Shown here: positions 11,930-23,100 of the stretch, in pieces
Layout of the letters: the number at the start of each line of letters is the position of its first letter
Position numbering within the stretch: position 1 is the first letter of the stretch
Assembly: GCA_963978545.1 (NCBI GenBank)
Contig: OZ021724.1
Location: forward strand, 32,444,433 to 32,508,432
Origin: Linyphia triangularis
Taxonomy: Eukaryota > Arthropoda > Arachnida > Araneae > Linyphiidae
Length of the DNA stretch: 64,000 nt
Direction of reading: 5' to 3'
Translations under genes and position numbers: made by a program
Notes under the pieces: model-generated
Told to the model about the DNA's origin: nothing
Database searches by the model: none
Seen by the model: only the letters and a program-made list of their open reading frames with translations

Positions 11930-12640
11930 TGCAAAAACTTAAGAAGCGGAATGCAAGAGGTGAACATGACATTTTCACAGATGGTGTGCAACTGTCAAAC
12001 TTTGCGATCAAGAGAACATCAGAACTCTCCATCTCGTATAAATATAGGCAAGTTATTTTTAAGCCCTTCTCTTGACAAATGGAATGACATAAAGGAAAAA
12101 AAATGGCTTCAAAATTTACAAGTTGTAAATGATAGTGCATAGGGATGAGAGTGATAAGAGAGCAAAAAAAGAGGAAATCCAAAAATTCGTTAAAAAAAGC
12201 TCGCGGAAGGAATACACAAAAATTCAACAAAAAAAGTATGCAGGAAGGATGATTCAATAATTTTAAAGACACAATAAAATTTCTCATACTATTTTATAAT
12301 AATTACATTTCCAATATTAGGAGTTAGTGAAGTAATCTGTGAGAAAAGGGGAGCTAAGAGGGAAAAACGTTTGTTTAGACATGAGGAAAAGTATACTTTT
12401 TGCAGATCAGAAAAATGCATATCCTCGAAACAGGGACAAAGAGAAGGAAAATGTTACATAAAAAACCCAAAAGGAGAAAAACTCATCCCCGAGTGTAAAA
12501 CAAGGCGCTAAGCTTATTGAAGTTTTTGGTAAAATCACAACATATTATGAAGATGAAAAACAATTCTTGATACAGGTGGTAGAAGCAACAGAAAATGGAT
12601 CCCATCAGAAACTACGAAAAAAAAAAAAAAAAAAAAAAAA
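11930..12640 (+). pseudogene. Relic of a DNA-transposon protein (C-terminal part)
   Basis: The frame at 11951-12142 ends with LQNLQVVNDSA. After stops and frame changes another segment (about 12497-12618) reads GAKLIEVFGKITT then EDEKQFLIQVV. The same order of motifs (VNDTxERGVKL, then QKEFFLQRV) occurs in the element at 30396-32173 of this window, so both derive from one transposon protein family. A poly(A) run follows at 12616-12642. The relic is heavily broken; no N-terminal half or inverted repeats were seen. Confidence 0.5.
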
Positions 12641-13203
12641 ACAGCTTTAGACTACATTAAAAGGCGAAACATAATATTTTTATTTTTTAATTCTATATTA
12701 ATTTATTTTTTGTAAGAGATTGTAAAATAGAAAAATATACATAAAATTTACAGGTTTTTATATAAAAAAATTTAAAGAAAAATTGCAATGGAATAGACAA
12801 ACTTATGAAGTTTGTGAGCACCCTCTTATAGTTGAAATTCGTCCAGGATATTAATGTCCACAAGTTGTTTCTTTAGTTGTTTTTACTGTTCCTGGTGTTC
12901 ATCCAGCTTTCATGGTTATTACTAATTTTTTTTAATCAATTAAAGGTGGAAATAACATAAAAACTAGTTTTTGAGATATTCCCTCCAGGGTTCCTACACA
13001 AAATCTAAAACAAAATTCTCTGACTTTTCCCTGTTTTCCAGAAGATTTTTTTAAAAATTCCAGTACTTTCAAAGGAAAAAATATAAACGCAAATTTGAAA
13101 ATTCAATACCAGATATTTAAGTTCCAATGTGATATTTATATTTCTGATTGAAATAATCAGTTAATAATTTACTGTGTGAAACAGAAACTAAGTAAACCTT
13201 ATC

Positions 13204-13395
13204 TATACTAATAAAACAAAGAGTATGTCTACTCAATAGTCTATATAGAAAGTAACTTCCAATATGAACAGAACTCTGAAATTTTAAACATGAGTAGTTT
13301 TACTATCCAATTTTACTTATCACAGACAGAATATTAATTTTTTTTTAGTTTTTTTTAATTATTTTGTTTCAACTTAAAGGCAATTGGCAGTTAGT
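13204..13395 (+). repeat. Dispersed tandem-repeat element, short copy
   Basis: The block begins TATACTAATAAAACAAAGAG and continues with AGTAACTTCCAATATGAAC and CTCTGAAATTTTAAAC. This matches, in opposite orientation, the right end of the block at 1322-1912 and the start of the copy at about 23868. No coding potential. Confidence 0.5.
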
Positions 13396-14337
13396 TAATA
13401 AAACTCCCAACATATGCCACTGCTAAAATCTTTGCAATTGTTATTTATTCTTATCTTGGCTGTTTCACTCATGGGTTTTTTTATACTTAGAGGAAATTCG
13501 TTATTGTGAGTGCTATATATATATTTTTTAATCTAATCTTGGCTGTTTAAGTTGTTTTGTATTCCTACAGGTTTTTTTTTTTTTAGGTTTTGTCATACAA
13601 TGAATGCTTCAGGAAATTTCATTTTTTAGATTTCTTCAGTGGAAGGAGGCCAGTTTCGAATTTTTAAAAAGATATATATTTTTACTTTTCTCAAGGGAGG
13701 GGACGTTATTAACTAGGAAAAGGTTTAGAAGGGCAAAGGTTGAATTAATGGGGGTTATGCAGCACTATACTTTTTATAAAGACCTGGCATATTGACAGGT
13801 CACTGCAACGCGGGGTCACGCAGTTAGTTACTAATACAAGCTTGAAACAAAATGAAGATTGTTTGCCAAATATGATTGTCTGCTCAAATACTTGACTGGT
13901 TGCTTAAAAATCTCATAAACTTGCAGAAACTCGCAAGATTAAAAAACTTGCCCTAAGTCAGCAATTAAGAATTTTATCTTAGCAATCGGGAAAATCGCGG
14001 AGCACAAAGGAATTTTTTTTTTTTTGTATCCTAGCCTAGCGGCAGAGTGCAGACTTGAAAAGGCCTAGTTCGCAATAAAATCCGAATTTTTCATCTTCAA
14101 AATCGGAAAGATACACGCGGCAAAAACGGCGATTGCACAATTAAACGGGTACAAAACTTCCTCTAAAAATAAAGCATCACAGATAATTCGTAAATTTTTG
14201 TTTTTAATACCAGATTTTAGCGATCAGTACTCATGACACACGTATAAATTCAGAAAAACTAATTAAAGTAAGAATTTTTCATATGCGCAGTCGAAGCAAG
14301 CTAGCGATTTTACAGAAAAATTCAGTTCTTGTAAACT

Positions 14338-15465
14338 CAGGGGTCAAAGTGACAAAATAAGAATATATAGGATTTTTTCAAAAAAAAATATAGGACAATA
14401 TAAAACATCAAATAACTGCACACAGTTTCTACTGAACTTCAAAATTAACTCGTTATACATTTATATACTCGTTATATTGAATTTAAGAGAATAGAAAACA
14501 CACCTTTAAAAAAAAGAAATCGCCTGATCCTGAATAAGTGATCCGTTATTACCTCAATATTCCATCCCTAAATCAAGTTTTATTAATTACATTATTTGCA
14601 ATCATGAGTCTTTTGCTTCCAGCATTTTTAACTGTTCCAATTTCTTGATTTATCGCCGAATGTGGCACTTGGTTTTAATGCAACCCTAGTAATCGTTTGG
14701 ATTTGACAACACAACGTATTGACGTAATTTTCAATTTTGGCGACTTTTATGAAAAAATCGTGGCTAACATTCCGAATCCGGTACGAATACCGCGGCAAGG
14801 CGATTTTCGCCAAAAAATGGCAGCCCTGCAATTTTTTAAAAGCAAGATAACTAATTGCCTATGGTTGCCATAATTTGGAGTGGTTTGATGTAAACAATTC
14901 ATGGCGCAGAATCCGTACAGGATTCGGAATAAAAAAATCGACATCCGACATCATACAGTAAATCTTAACCCTTTTGTTTCCTTCATCAATTATTGACTGA
15001 ACACTCAAAATGTTCTTTAGTAGTCCTGCAAGTTAATCCCAAGTTGTTTTTATCCGTTTTTCCCGAGGCAGAGTTTTGTTGTTGCATATCTCTCTACATT
15101 ATGGCCAATTAATTTATTACGTTGGAGGAGAAATCAGATCAGAAATTCAAGACCGATTGTTATGGAAATGTTCACAACTCCCGCCGGTCCAGTAGAGTTG
15201 AGTAGTAGATTATGCAGCACGTGACGTCACAAGAGATAAAACACCGCGCCGCCGTTACGAACATCGTTTTTGTCAGGTCTTTTTCACCTACGATCGCGCC
15301 AAAGAATCCGAAATATTAAAAAATGGCAACAAACGGCGCCGTTATTACGAATTCGAAGAAAATATAGATCGAATCAATGTAGAAATATAGGACAATTGTA
15401 AAATATAGGACGTTTTTACCGATTTTTAAAAAAATATAGGACATATAGGACGTCTGCGACCCCTG
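14338..15465. mobile_element. Non-autonomous hAT-like element with 6-bp TSD
   Basis: The element starts CAGGGGTCAAAGTG and ends CTGCGACCCCTG. It is flanked by exact TAAACT copies (14332-14337 and 15466-15471). The word AATATAGGAC recurs at the left end and at least three times at the right end, all in the same orientation. No transposase reading frame is present. The segment 14760-14935 is related to the palindromic repeat at about 29645-29830, so the element itself contains an older insertion. Confidence 0.75.
14760..14935 (+). repeat. Palindromic-ended MITE, copy 1
   Basis: The block contains GGCGATTTTCGCC, TGGTTGCCATAATTTGG and GCGCAGAATCCGTAC. The reverse complement of the same order of words lies at about 29645-29830, where both ends carry the inverted word AGATTCTGC / GCAGAATCC. 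The two blocks are therefore copies of one short inverted-repeat element. This copy lies inside the element at 14338-15465. Confidence 0.5.
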
Positions 15466-16464
15466 TAAACTGATCTCCAAAGTCGTAAATTTGCCAAAAA
15501 TTATGAGTACAAAATCAGATGGAAAGTGTCATCTTGATGTTAATAACATTTAACAAAAGCTATCAACAAAATTGAAAAAGGCGTGTCGATTAAGATCATA
15601 CACTAGTTTTTAGAGGCAGCGAATATGTGTTTTCCTTAAAAAAATGCGAAGTTCGGGCAGTTTAATGAGCTGTTCATTAAACCGTACCAAAATGGTTGAA
15701 ATCCGTACATTGTACAGCTAATCCATAAAAGTTAGCTACTACGAATATACGCTATTCAATTAATCGAAACTTCCAACTTTCATATGAAGTTTCACGGCCA
15801 TTCATTGCGGCGGACGTCCAATTCTTAGTAGCATAAACTGCTGTCCAAGTCCAACTACTTGAAGATAAAAACTGCTCCACCACGAAAAAAATGAGCCATT
15901 CCCCAAAGAATTGGTTTTAAATACTATCGTTTTGCGGAGCGGTCAACAATAAAAGACGAGTCCACTAAAAATGTGCCTTCCCCGAAAACATGTTTTGACT
16001 ACTGCCGTTTCGCGACGCGGTCAACAAAAAATGACTTCATAGATTCATTGAAAATTTCTATATTTCAGCATAAATTTTAAACCAAGATGAAATTCCCCGA
16101 CTTTTTCAGAATATTCAAAATATTGGCAATTTTCCCTGACTATTGAGGGCATTTTCATTTTTCCTGACAATTCCCAGTTTTCCACATTTTCCCGGTGTGT
16201 GAGAACACTGTACCCTCTTATTCACTAAGCAATTTTGTTTAGAAATCCAGGATAATTGTCAGTAGTTAACCATCCTTTCATTCATTGTGAAAACTTGGAT
16301 TTCAAAACACTGTCATGCACCTCTTTGTTCACTTGCAATAAAAAGTTTCCTCTTAGAGCAAGAGGAACATTAGGGAGTTACAAACACTCAAAATATTGTT
16401 TCCGAAAATCAAAAATATGCATTTAAATAATTACTATATTTTGTCACTTTTTAAGTTGTATAAT

Positions 16465-16827
16465 CAGAGATCCCACTCAAATCACAGAATGAAAATCAAA
16501 GACTTTGAAGCACCTAAATAATGTTTTTAAGGACCATTAAAAATTTGTTTCAGGTATCATGTCTATATATAAATTTTTCATAAAGTATAGTCTACCAAAA
16601 AAGTTAGAAGTTGGTGGATGCGCAATACAAATATGTCAGAAAATTTCGAAATGTTGCAGATAAGTGGTGATCACGCAGGGGTAGCCAAGTCGTATTTTTT
16701 ATAAATTTTGCAGTTAGTCACACAACATCTGCAAAAATTAAGGACATTTAAGCACCTCTAAGCATTTTCAAGGCTTTGAAAACAAGTTAAAAAATATTAA
16801 GCACTTTTAATGACTGTGGGAACCCTG
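16465..16827. mobile_element. hAT-like MITE with 5-bp TSD, copy 1
   Basis: The 363-bp element begins CAGAGATCCCACTCAAAT and ends GACTGTGGGAACCCTG, with ATAAT on both sides (16460-16464 and 16828-16832). It aligns along its whole length with the element at 18564-18935. No ORF. Confidence 0.8.
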
Positions 16828-17049
16828 ATAATATTTTATTCATTCACATAACAGATATTACTAATATTTTTATAATACTCTGCAGTCTTTTATTTTCTTT
16901 TTTTATATTTATAAAAAAAAAGTCACATTTTTTATCTTACCTCTTGTTATAATATTACTCTTAAAAGTGAATGATTAAATAAGGACTATTTTACATACAG
17001 ATAAAATATGTGCATGATATAAAATTCAATAACTCAAAATTGAAATAAA

Positions 17050-17055
17050 TTTATT
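17050..17055 (-). terminator. Poly(A) signal of SNRPG
   Basis: TTTATT on the plus strand reads AATAAA on the transcribed strand, about 80 bp past the SNRPG stop codon. It is the nearest canonical signal in this AT-rich stretch, so it is plausible but not proven. Confidence 0.5.
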
Positions 17056-17132
17056 AAATGAAAGGCATAACTAAACAAAATTAGATGTTTACAGAATGAA
17101 AGTTTTTACAAAATGAAACTTATTTCCATGTG

Positions 17133-20100
17133 TCAAGCAACACGCTCCATCGCCTCCAATAGCACGATACTGTTGCCTCTAATAACCTGAAAGAAGAACT
17201 ATCTTATTAACTTGAAAAGACCAACCAGAAAACAACTATTTCACACAGATAACTAAGGGTGTGAAACATAACTTTCAATTATACTCCAATATTGGACATT
17301 GCATTTAAATTTGACATGGAATGGTGTTATTTACCAGCAATTTCATATTTTTTAAATAAAAGTGGCCAGTTCGGCAATATTCTTCAAATGGAGGGGGAGG
17401 GGGGGAACACACCAAAGATGGCAAATTTGGTGATATACTTTTCGATAATTCTTAAATTATCCTTTCTTGTACTTATAAGTAAAATAGCTTTTGGTCATAT
17501 AATGGTAATGCTCAAGGAAAGAGAACTCTGTGTTAAAGATATTCGTTTTTCAATCTTTTACACCTTTATCACTTCTACAGGAATTTCGGAGGTGGGGATG
17601 TTTAGAACACCTTAAAAGTCATTACCAAAACGATTTTGACCAAAATTGTTAGAGTAGCGCCATTTTTTAGCAATTACTGAAAAACATGATTTTTCCAATG
17701 GCAGCTACCATATGTGTATGTACATATTTAACGAAAACCTTAATGACAAGTCCCATGACCATCACAAACCCATACACCAATTTGAACATTGAAGGTCAAT
17801 TTGTTCTTGAGTTGGGCTGATTGCTTACACACATTTTTTCTAGACCATTTTTTGGACGTCAGAATGTTCCAAAACGTGGAGAAATAGGAAGATAAAAAGG
17901 GGGAAAAAATTCCGACCAGTTCTATTCTCAACCACTGGTTCAAACTGGTTGACATGTGCCTGGAAAGTTAACCAAACCCCACAATATTGTAAGCGATAAA
18001 AAAAAAAGATTAACTTACAATCATTCCAATAGGTTTGGTTTGTCCACCTTTTTGTTGTTCTACGGCTTCATCCATGACTAAATTCATAAAAGGGTCGAAT
18101 CCTCGAAGAATCCCAATCACATGGCGCCCACCATTTAACTTCACTGAAAAATATAAAGAAATGCTGTGTTAAACTCATAGAAATAACGAAATCACTGTTT
18201 CAAAACTATAAGGGCGAATTAAAAAAGTTTATTTTGTCAACTGCTGTAACAATCTGTTGCACAATATACTGAGAGACGACTACAAGTCTAGGTATTCCAT
18301 CGAACATCATTCAGAACTTTTTATTGAATGTCGCTCCAAGATTGGAAGAAAAAAGTTTTTTTCTAGTTTAAACTGTTTTTTTTTTTAAATCCTTTTCTAA
18401 TTAATTGCATGTATACTTATAAATAAAATTTTAATATTATTTTTGAAAATTATTTAAACCAAATAAACAATTGTTGCTACTTATGTAAAAATTCAAATCA
18501 TATTTAATTTTAATATTTTATTTAGAAACAATTTTTAAATTCAATTAATCATATACATACATACAGGGTTCTCACTCAAATTACAGAATGAAAATCAATG
18601 ACTTTCAAGGACCTAACTAATGTTTTTAAGGACCTTTGAAAATTTGTTTTTAGGCATCATGTCTATATATAAATTTTTAATAAAATATATTCTATCAAAA
18701 AAGTTACACATTGGTGGATTTGTTGGTAGTACAAATATGTCAGAGAATTCCAATATGATGCAGATAAGTGGTGGTCACGCGAGTATAGCAAGTCCGAGTT
18801 GTATTTTTATAACTTTTGCAGTTGGGCACACAACATTCGCAAAAATTAAGGACTTTTAAAGATCTCTAAGCATTTTCAAGGCCTTGAAAACAAGTTCAAA
18901 TATATTAAGCACTTTTAATGACCGTGGGAACCCTGACATATACAGTATAATGTAATGAAAATTTTTTACTACAAAATACAGTTGGCAATATATATTACAT
19001 ACTTGATGATGTAATATTCATCATGGTGGTCACAAAGTTCCCTGATAATTTCCTGATTTCCCCAATAGATTTCTAAAAAATTCCCTGATTTTACTGCAAA
19101 CTTTTTTCAAATTTCCCCAAATTTTTCAGATGTGTAGGGCACATCTATACCAGATAGATATGTCAAATTTTTAAAAATAGTTTTGGCAGTAACGAAAAGT
19201 TTAAATTATACCGTCAGATGAAACTTTAACTATATAGCCGGGTCATTCCACACGAAATCAACCAATAAAAAAATAATTTTTCAACTCAAAGTGTAGGAAT
19301 GTTTTAATATTTTGTGTGTGTGTGTTGAACTTACTTCTGAGATGAAAACAGTGAGATTAAAAAAAAATTTCGTCGATTCCTTCCATAGTTACGAATTTTT
19401 TAAATTTTGAAAAATTCACGAATGTTGCATAGTTTCACAATCTTTAAATGGCTGTAACTTTGGAACTATTTGACCTAAAGGGTTGGTATTTGTGTCATTT
19501 TGTTCAGTTTTTTTCTGTCTTTCAATGAATATATAACATGATCAACTTACTTGAAACAATATTTTTTTTTGTAAATTTGTTTTATACATTTTTCAAAAAC
19601 TTTAAAACGGAATTTTTAATTTTTTTGAAAAAAACATATTATATTTGGCCATCTCTTAAGAACATTTTCACCAAATTTCATGATGGTACTCTTATTTTAT
19701 CATAAACAAAAAAAATTATATCTGTATGTAGGTTTGGCTATTTTTTTCTATAAAACCCTATTATCTGATGTTAAAAAGTAATTTGAATATAAATTCATGT
19801 TTAAAATAATAATATTTTCCATTTATGAAATTTTAGCTTACTTACCAAACAAAAATATGAGTTTATTTTGTTATATTTTATTTATTTGGTTAAATTAACC
19901 ATTTTACAGCAACATTTTTTCCAAACGTTTACAGTACTTTTATTACTATTCTACGGTAATAAAAATATCTGTTCTATATGTTTGTAAATTCTGTAAAACT
20001 CTTGCACATTTCGATTTAAACTTAAGGGTTGTAATAAGTAAACAATATAAGGTGGTGAACTTCAAAAATAAACCGTTTAATTACATTCTAATGCTAAAAG

Positions 20101-23100
20101 TTTGCTAAGTTAAACTCCCACATTGCTGCAATGAAGCAGCCATCTTAAAACAAGTATATTTATTTATGGAGCAACATTTTTGTAGCTCTTATCATCTCCT
20201 GTTTCGTGACTTAGCATGTTCAACGTGTTGTAGTAATAGGATTCCAATTTACACAAAATAAAGTTTTGTGGAACTGTCAAAATTTCTGCTTTTCTTGGAT
20301 ATGTGAATGATATTGATGGTCCTTTTAGATGAAGGAAATAAACTTTAACCTCTTCTTTAACTTGATCTTTTAAAAGAATCATTTTTTTCCAGTGACAATT
20401 CTTTTCAGCATTTTTTTTTTTATTGTTGTTTTAGATGTGTTATTTGGTTACCAAACTCTTGCATAAAATCTTTAAGTGGTTTAGCAATGGTCTCAAAGGT
20501 GCAACGATCAACAGTAAACCTTTGTTTATACGTGACATTTTTCATCATTCATATCTTCTGCAATGACATCCCATCAGAGCTTCTTTAAAATCATCAATTT
20601 TGGAACAGTTTTCATAGTTGTTTAAAACCCATGACTGTGCTGGAGGGGATTGCACATAATGTTAGCCATGCATTCATTATATGTTGTAAGAGGATTATCA
20701 GATTTAGGTAGTTTGATTTTATGTAAATTACCTCTAGCAATCATCAATTTAATATTATGGTGTGCTATGCAGACACACACAGAATGTGTACCACTGACAC
20801 AAGCAATCTTATAGTTTTTCAGTCTCAACTCTGCAAACTTTGAAAAGCCAATTAACTTCTCGTAAGTTTCCCAAAATTAGTCTCTTTTGTATATGAACTG
20901 TCTTACCTAAAGCATCCTTCCCCACAGAAACATAGTCCTTTTCCCCAGGCATTTGTCTGCTACTTCATCATCGTCATAAAAATTCTTTACTGAAATAATT
21001 GTTTGCGGAGATAAACTTTTACCAAGTTTTGAGTCTGGAATCGACAAGACACCTTTTTCTTCAAATATTAGTGTAACAAATGGCAGACTATTATTTCATC
21101 TGAATATTGATATTTAATTACATGACTAGAAAACAGTATTTTATACTCAAATGGGCCACATTCGATACTTAAATTAATTTTTAACAAAATGTTTGTTTGT
21201 TTTTCATATAAAAATTGTGCAGACAATCATACATGAGCAATTCTCTGCTTTAAGCACAAGACATTTTAGCTCTTTTTTCTACTCATAAATTAGAATTCTA
21301 AAATCATTATCAATCTAGCTATTTTGCTTTGTTTTATATAGCTCTACTTGAGGACAAAGTTATATGGAAAAATAATTATTTTAACTAGGTTACGTATGCA
21401 TTTATATCGTCTGACGCACGGGACACATCCGTATCCTGTGCGTCAGACGATATAAATGCATATTTGACCTAGTTAAAATAATTATTTTTCCATATAACTT
21501 TGTCACCAAGTAATATAATATAAAATGAAAACATAACTATTAGATTCACCTTAGTTTTATAAATCTTATCAATTTACGAGTAGAAAAAAGAGCCAAAATG
21601 TCCCGTCCGTCAACCAGAGTTACCTACAGAATTTTTTTCCCTATGATACCATGAGAGTACCATCTTGAAATTTTGCAAGAATGTTTGTAAAAGATGATTA
21701 AATATAATATATTTTTTTCAAAAAAAAAATAAAATTCCGATTTTAAATTATAAAAAAAAACTTTTTTTAATTAAAAAAATAAATATTGTTTAAAAAACAC
21801 TTAGTCATGTGTTATATATTTTATCAAAGACAATATAAAACTGAATAAACTGACATAAATTTCAGCTTTCTAGGTCGATTAGTTCTTGAGTTACAACCAT
21901 TTAAAGATAGTTAAATGATGCAAAATTTGTGAATTTTTCAAAAATACATAACTTTGAAACTAACTTTAAAAAAAATCTCAAAATATGATTTTTTTAATTC
22001 AATGTACTAATACTACATTTACACCAAAAATGAATAAATTTCATTGACCTTCCGATTTGACCATTGGTTGATTTGATGTGGTTACCCAGCCACAATTCTC
22101 CAGGAAAATGGCACCAAAATACAGATAAACGAGGAAACATCTTCAAAACAATAGAAAATTTCCCTGATTTTTGCAAAATTTAAAAAAGTTCCAAGACATT
22201 TCCCTGATTTCCAGGTTCTGAGGCCTATGTTTTTTGGGGTGGGAGGGGGAACCTCCAACAGAAATCAAAACAATTTTAGAAGTTTTTTAATGCATTGTCT
22301 TTATTATTACTATATTTAACAAATATTTTGTCTAACATAACAATGTCTTGTAAAATTACCTTTTCCAAACCAATAATACTAAGGAAGTAGAGTAGAAATT
22401 AAGTATGAATGTCTTGAAGTGGCTGATAAGCATTAAAATGAGACACTAGATAAGAGCAATAATAACCAAGACAGTTTACCGTCTTATTTAAAAAATATTC
22501 CTTTAAATTGACAAATACTTTCATACAATTCTATGCATAGTTTTTAGAAATTTCTACCCATATCAACAAAACAGCTATTTTTAAATATAAAGTTCTGCTC
22601 AATTATTTAACACATTGCTCTTGGAAGTATGCCTCACTTCTTTTCTCCAGGACTTTTCAAGTGTGAATGGGAAACGTAAGGCGCAGGGCCGTCGCTAAGA
22701 ATTTCGGTTGGGGAGGGGGGGAGGTTAGACATCATTTTGCCGACTGAAATTAAGGCAAGTCCAGTATAAAAGTGAAAAATATCTATCAAGATGATAATAA
22801 ATTGTTAATCAATTTTTATTAATGTAAATTTAATTTTAACTAGTACATAATTGATCATTAATACAAGCTTAATTATTAAATATATAACTAATTGTTGATG
22901 CACGTTTTATTTAATGTGCAAATTATTTTGAATAATGTTTCATTACTTTTAAATTATCGTCTGAACAATATTAATACGTAATAAACGTCAAATTTTAAGT
23001 AAATTTCTATCGCATTTTAGTTCAAGTGCATTCACATTAACTTATTTCTTTTTAATAAATTCCCCCTTCTTCCACGAACAAAAAGGATAATTTTTGGAAC

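Larger units (their letters stand above)
12988..16210. mobile_element. Possible hAT-like element hosting other insertions
   Basis: A CAGGGTTCCTACACA end at 12988 and a GTGTGTGAGAACACTG end at 16210 form an imperfect inverted repeat. Both ends are followed inward by CCCTGACTTTTCCC / TTTTCCCTGAC-type words. Flanks (CCCTC and TACCCTC) do not give a clean target duplication. If real, the element contains the repeat at 13204 and the complete element at 14338-15465. An ~80-bp direct repeat lies near its right end (15889 and 15969). Treat as a candidate only. Confidence 0.3.
19240..22087 (-). mobile_element. DNA transposon of unassigned superfamily, 4-bp flank AGCC
   Basis: The ends form an imperfect inverted repeat of about 26 bp: GGGTCATTCCACACG then AAATCAACCAAT on the left, and ATTGGTTGATTT then GATGTGGTTACCC on the right. 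AGCC flanks both sides (19236-19239 and 22088-22091), a possible 4-bp target duplication. A broken minus-strand protein gene lies at about 20164-21110 and a long hairpin at 21250-21605. The element is inserted in a region whose two sides both contain TTCCCTGATTTCC-type sequence, so it may have split an older repeat. Host position: SNRPG intron 2. Confidence 0.65.

Noticed and set aside
11868..12287. 139-codon minus-strand frame
   Set aside because: It is antisense to the transposon protein relic at 11930-12640 and has no independent similarity.
17292..17615. 107-codon plus-strand frame downstream of SNRPG exon 4
   Set aside because: It lies in SNRPG intron 3, has no recognisable motif, and contains a purine-rich low-complexity stretch.
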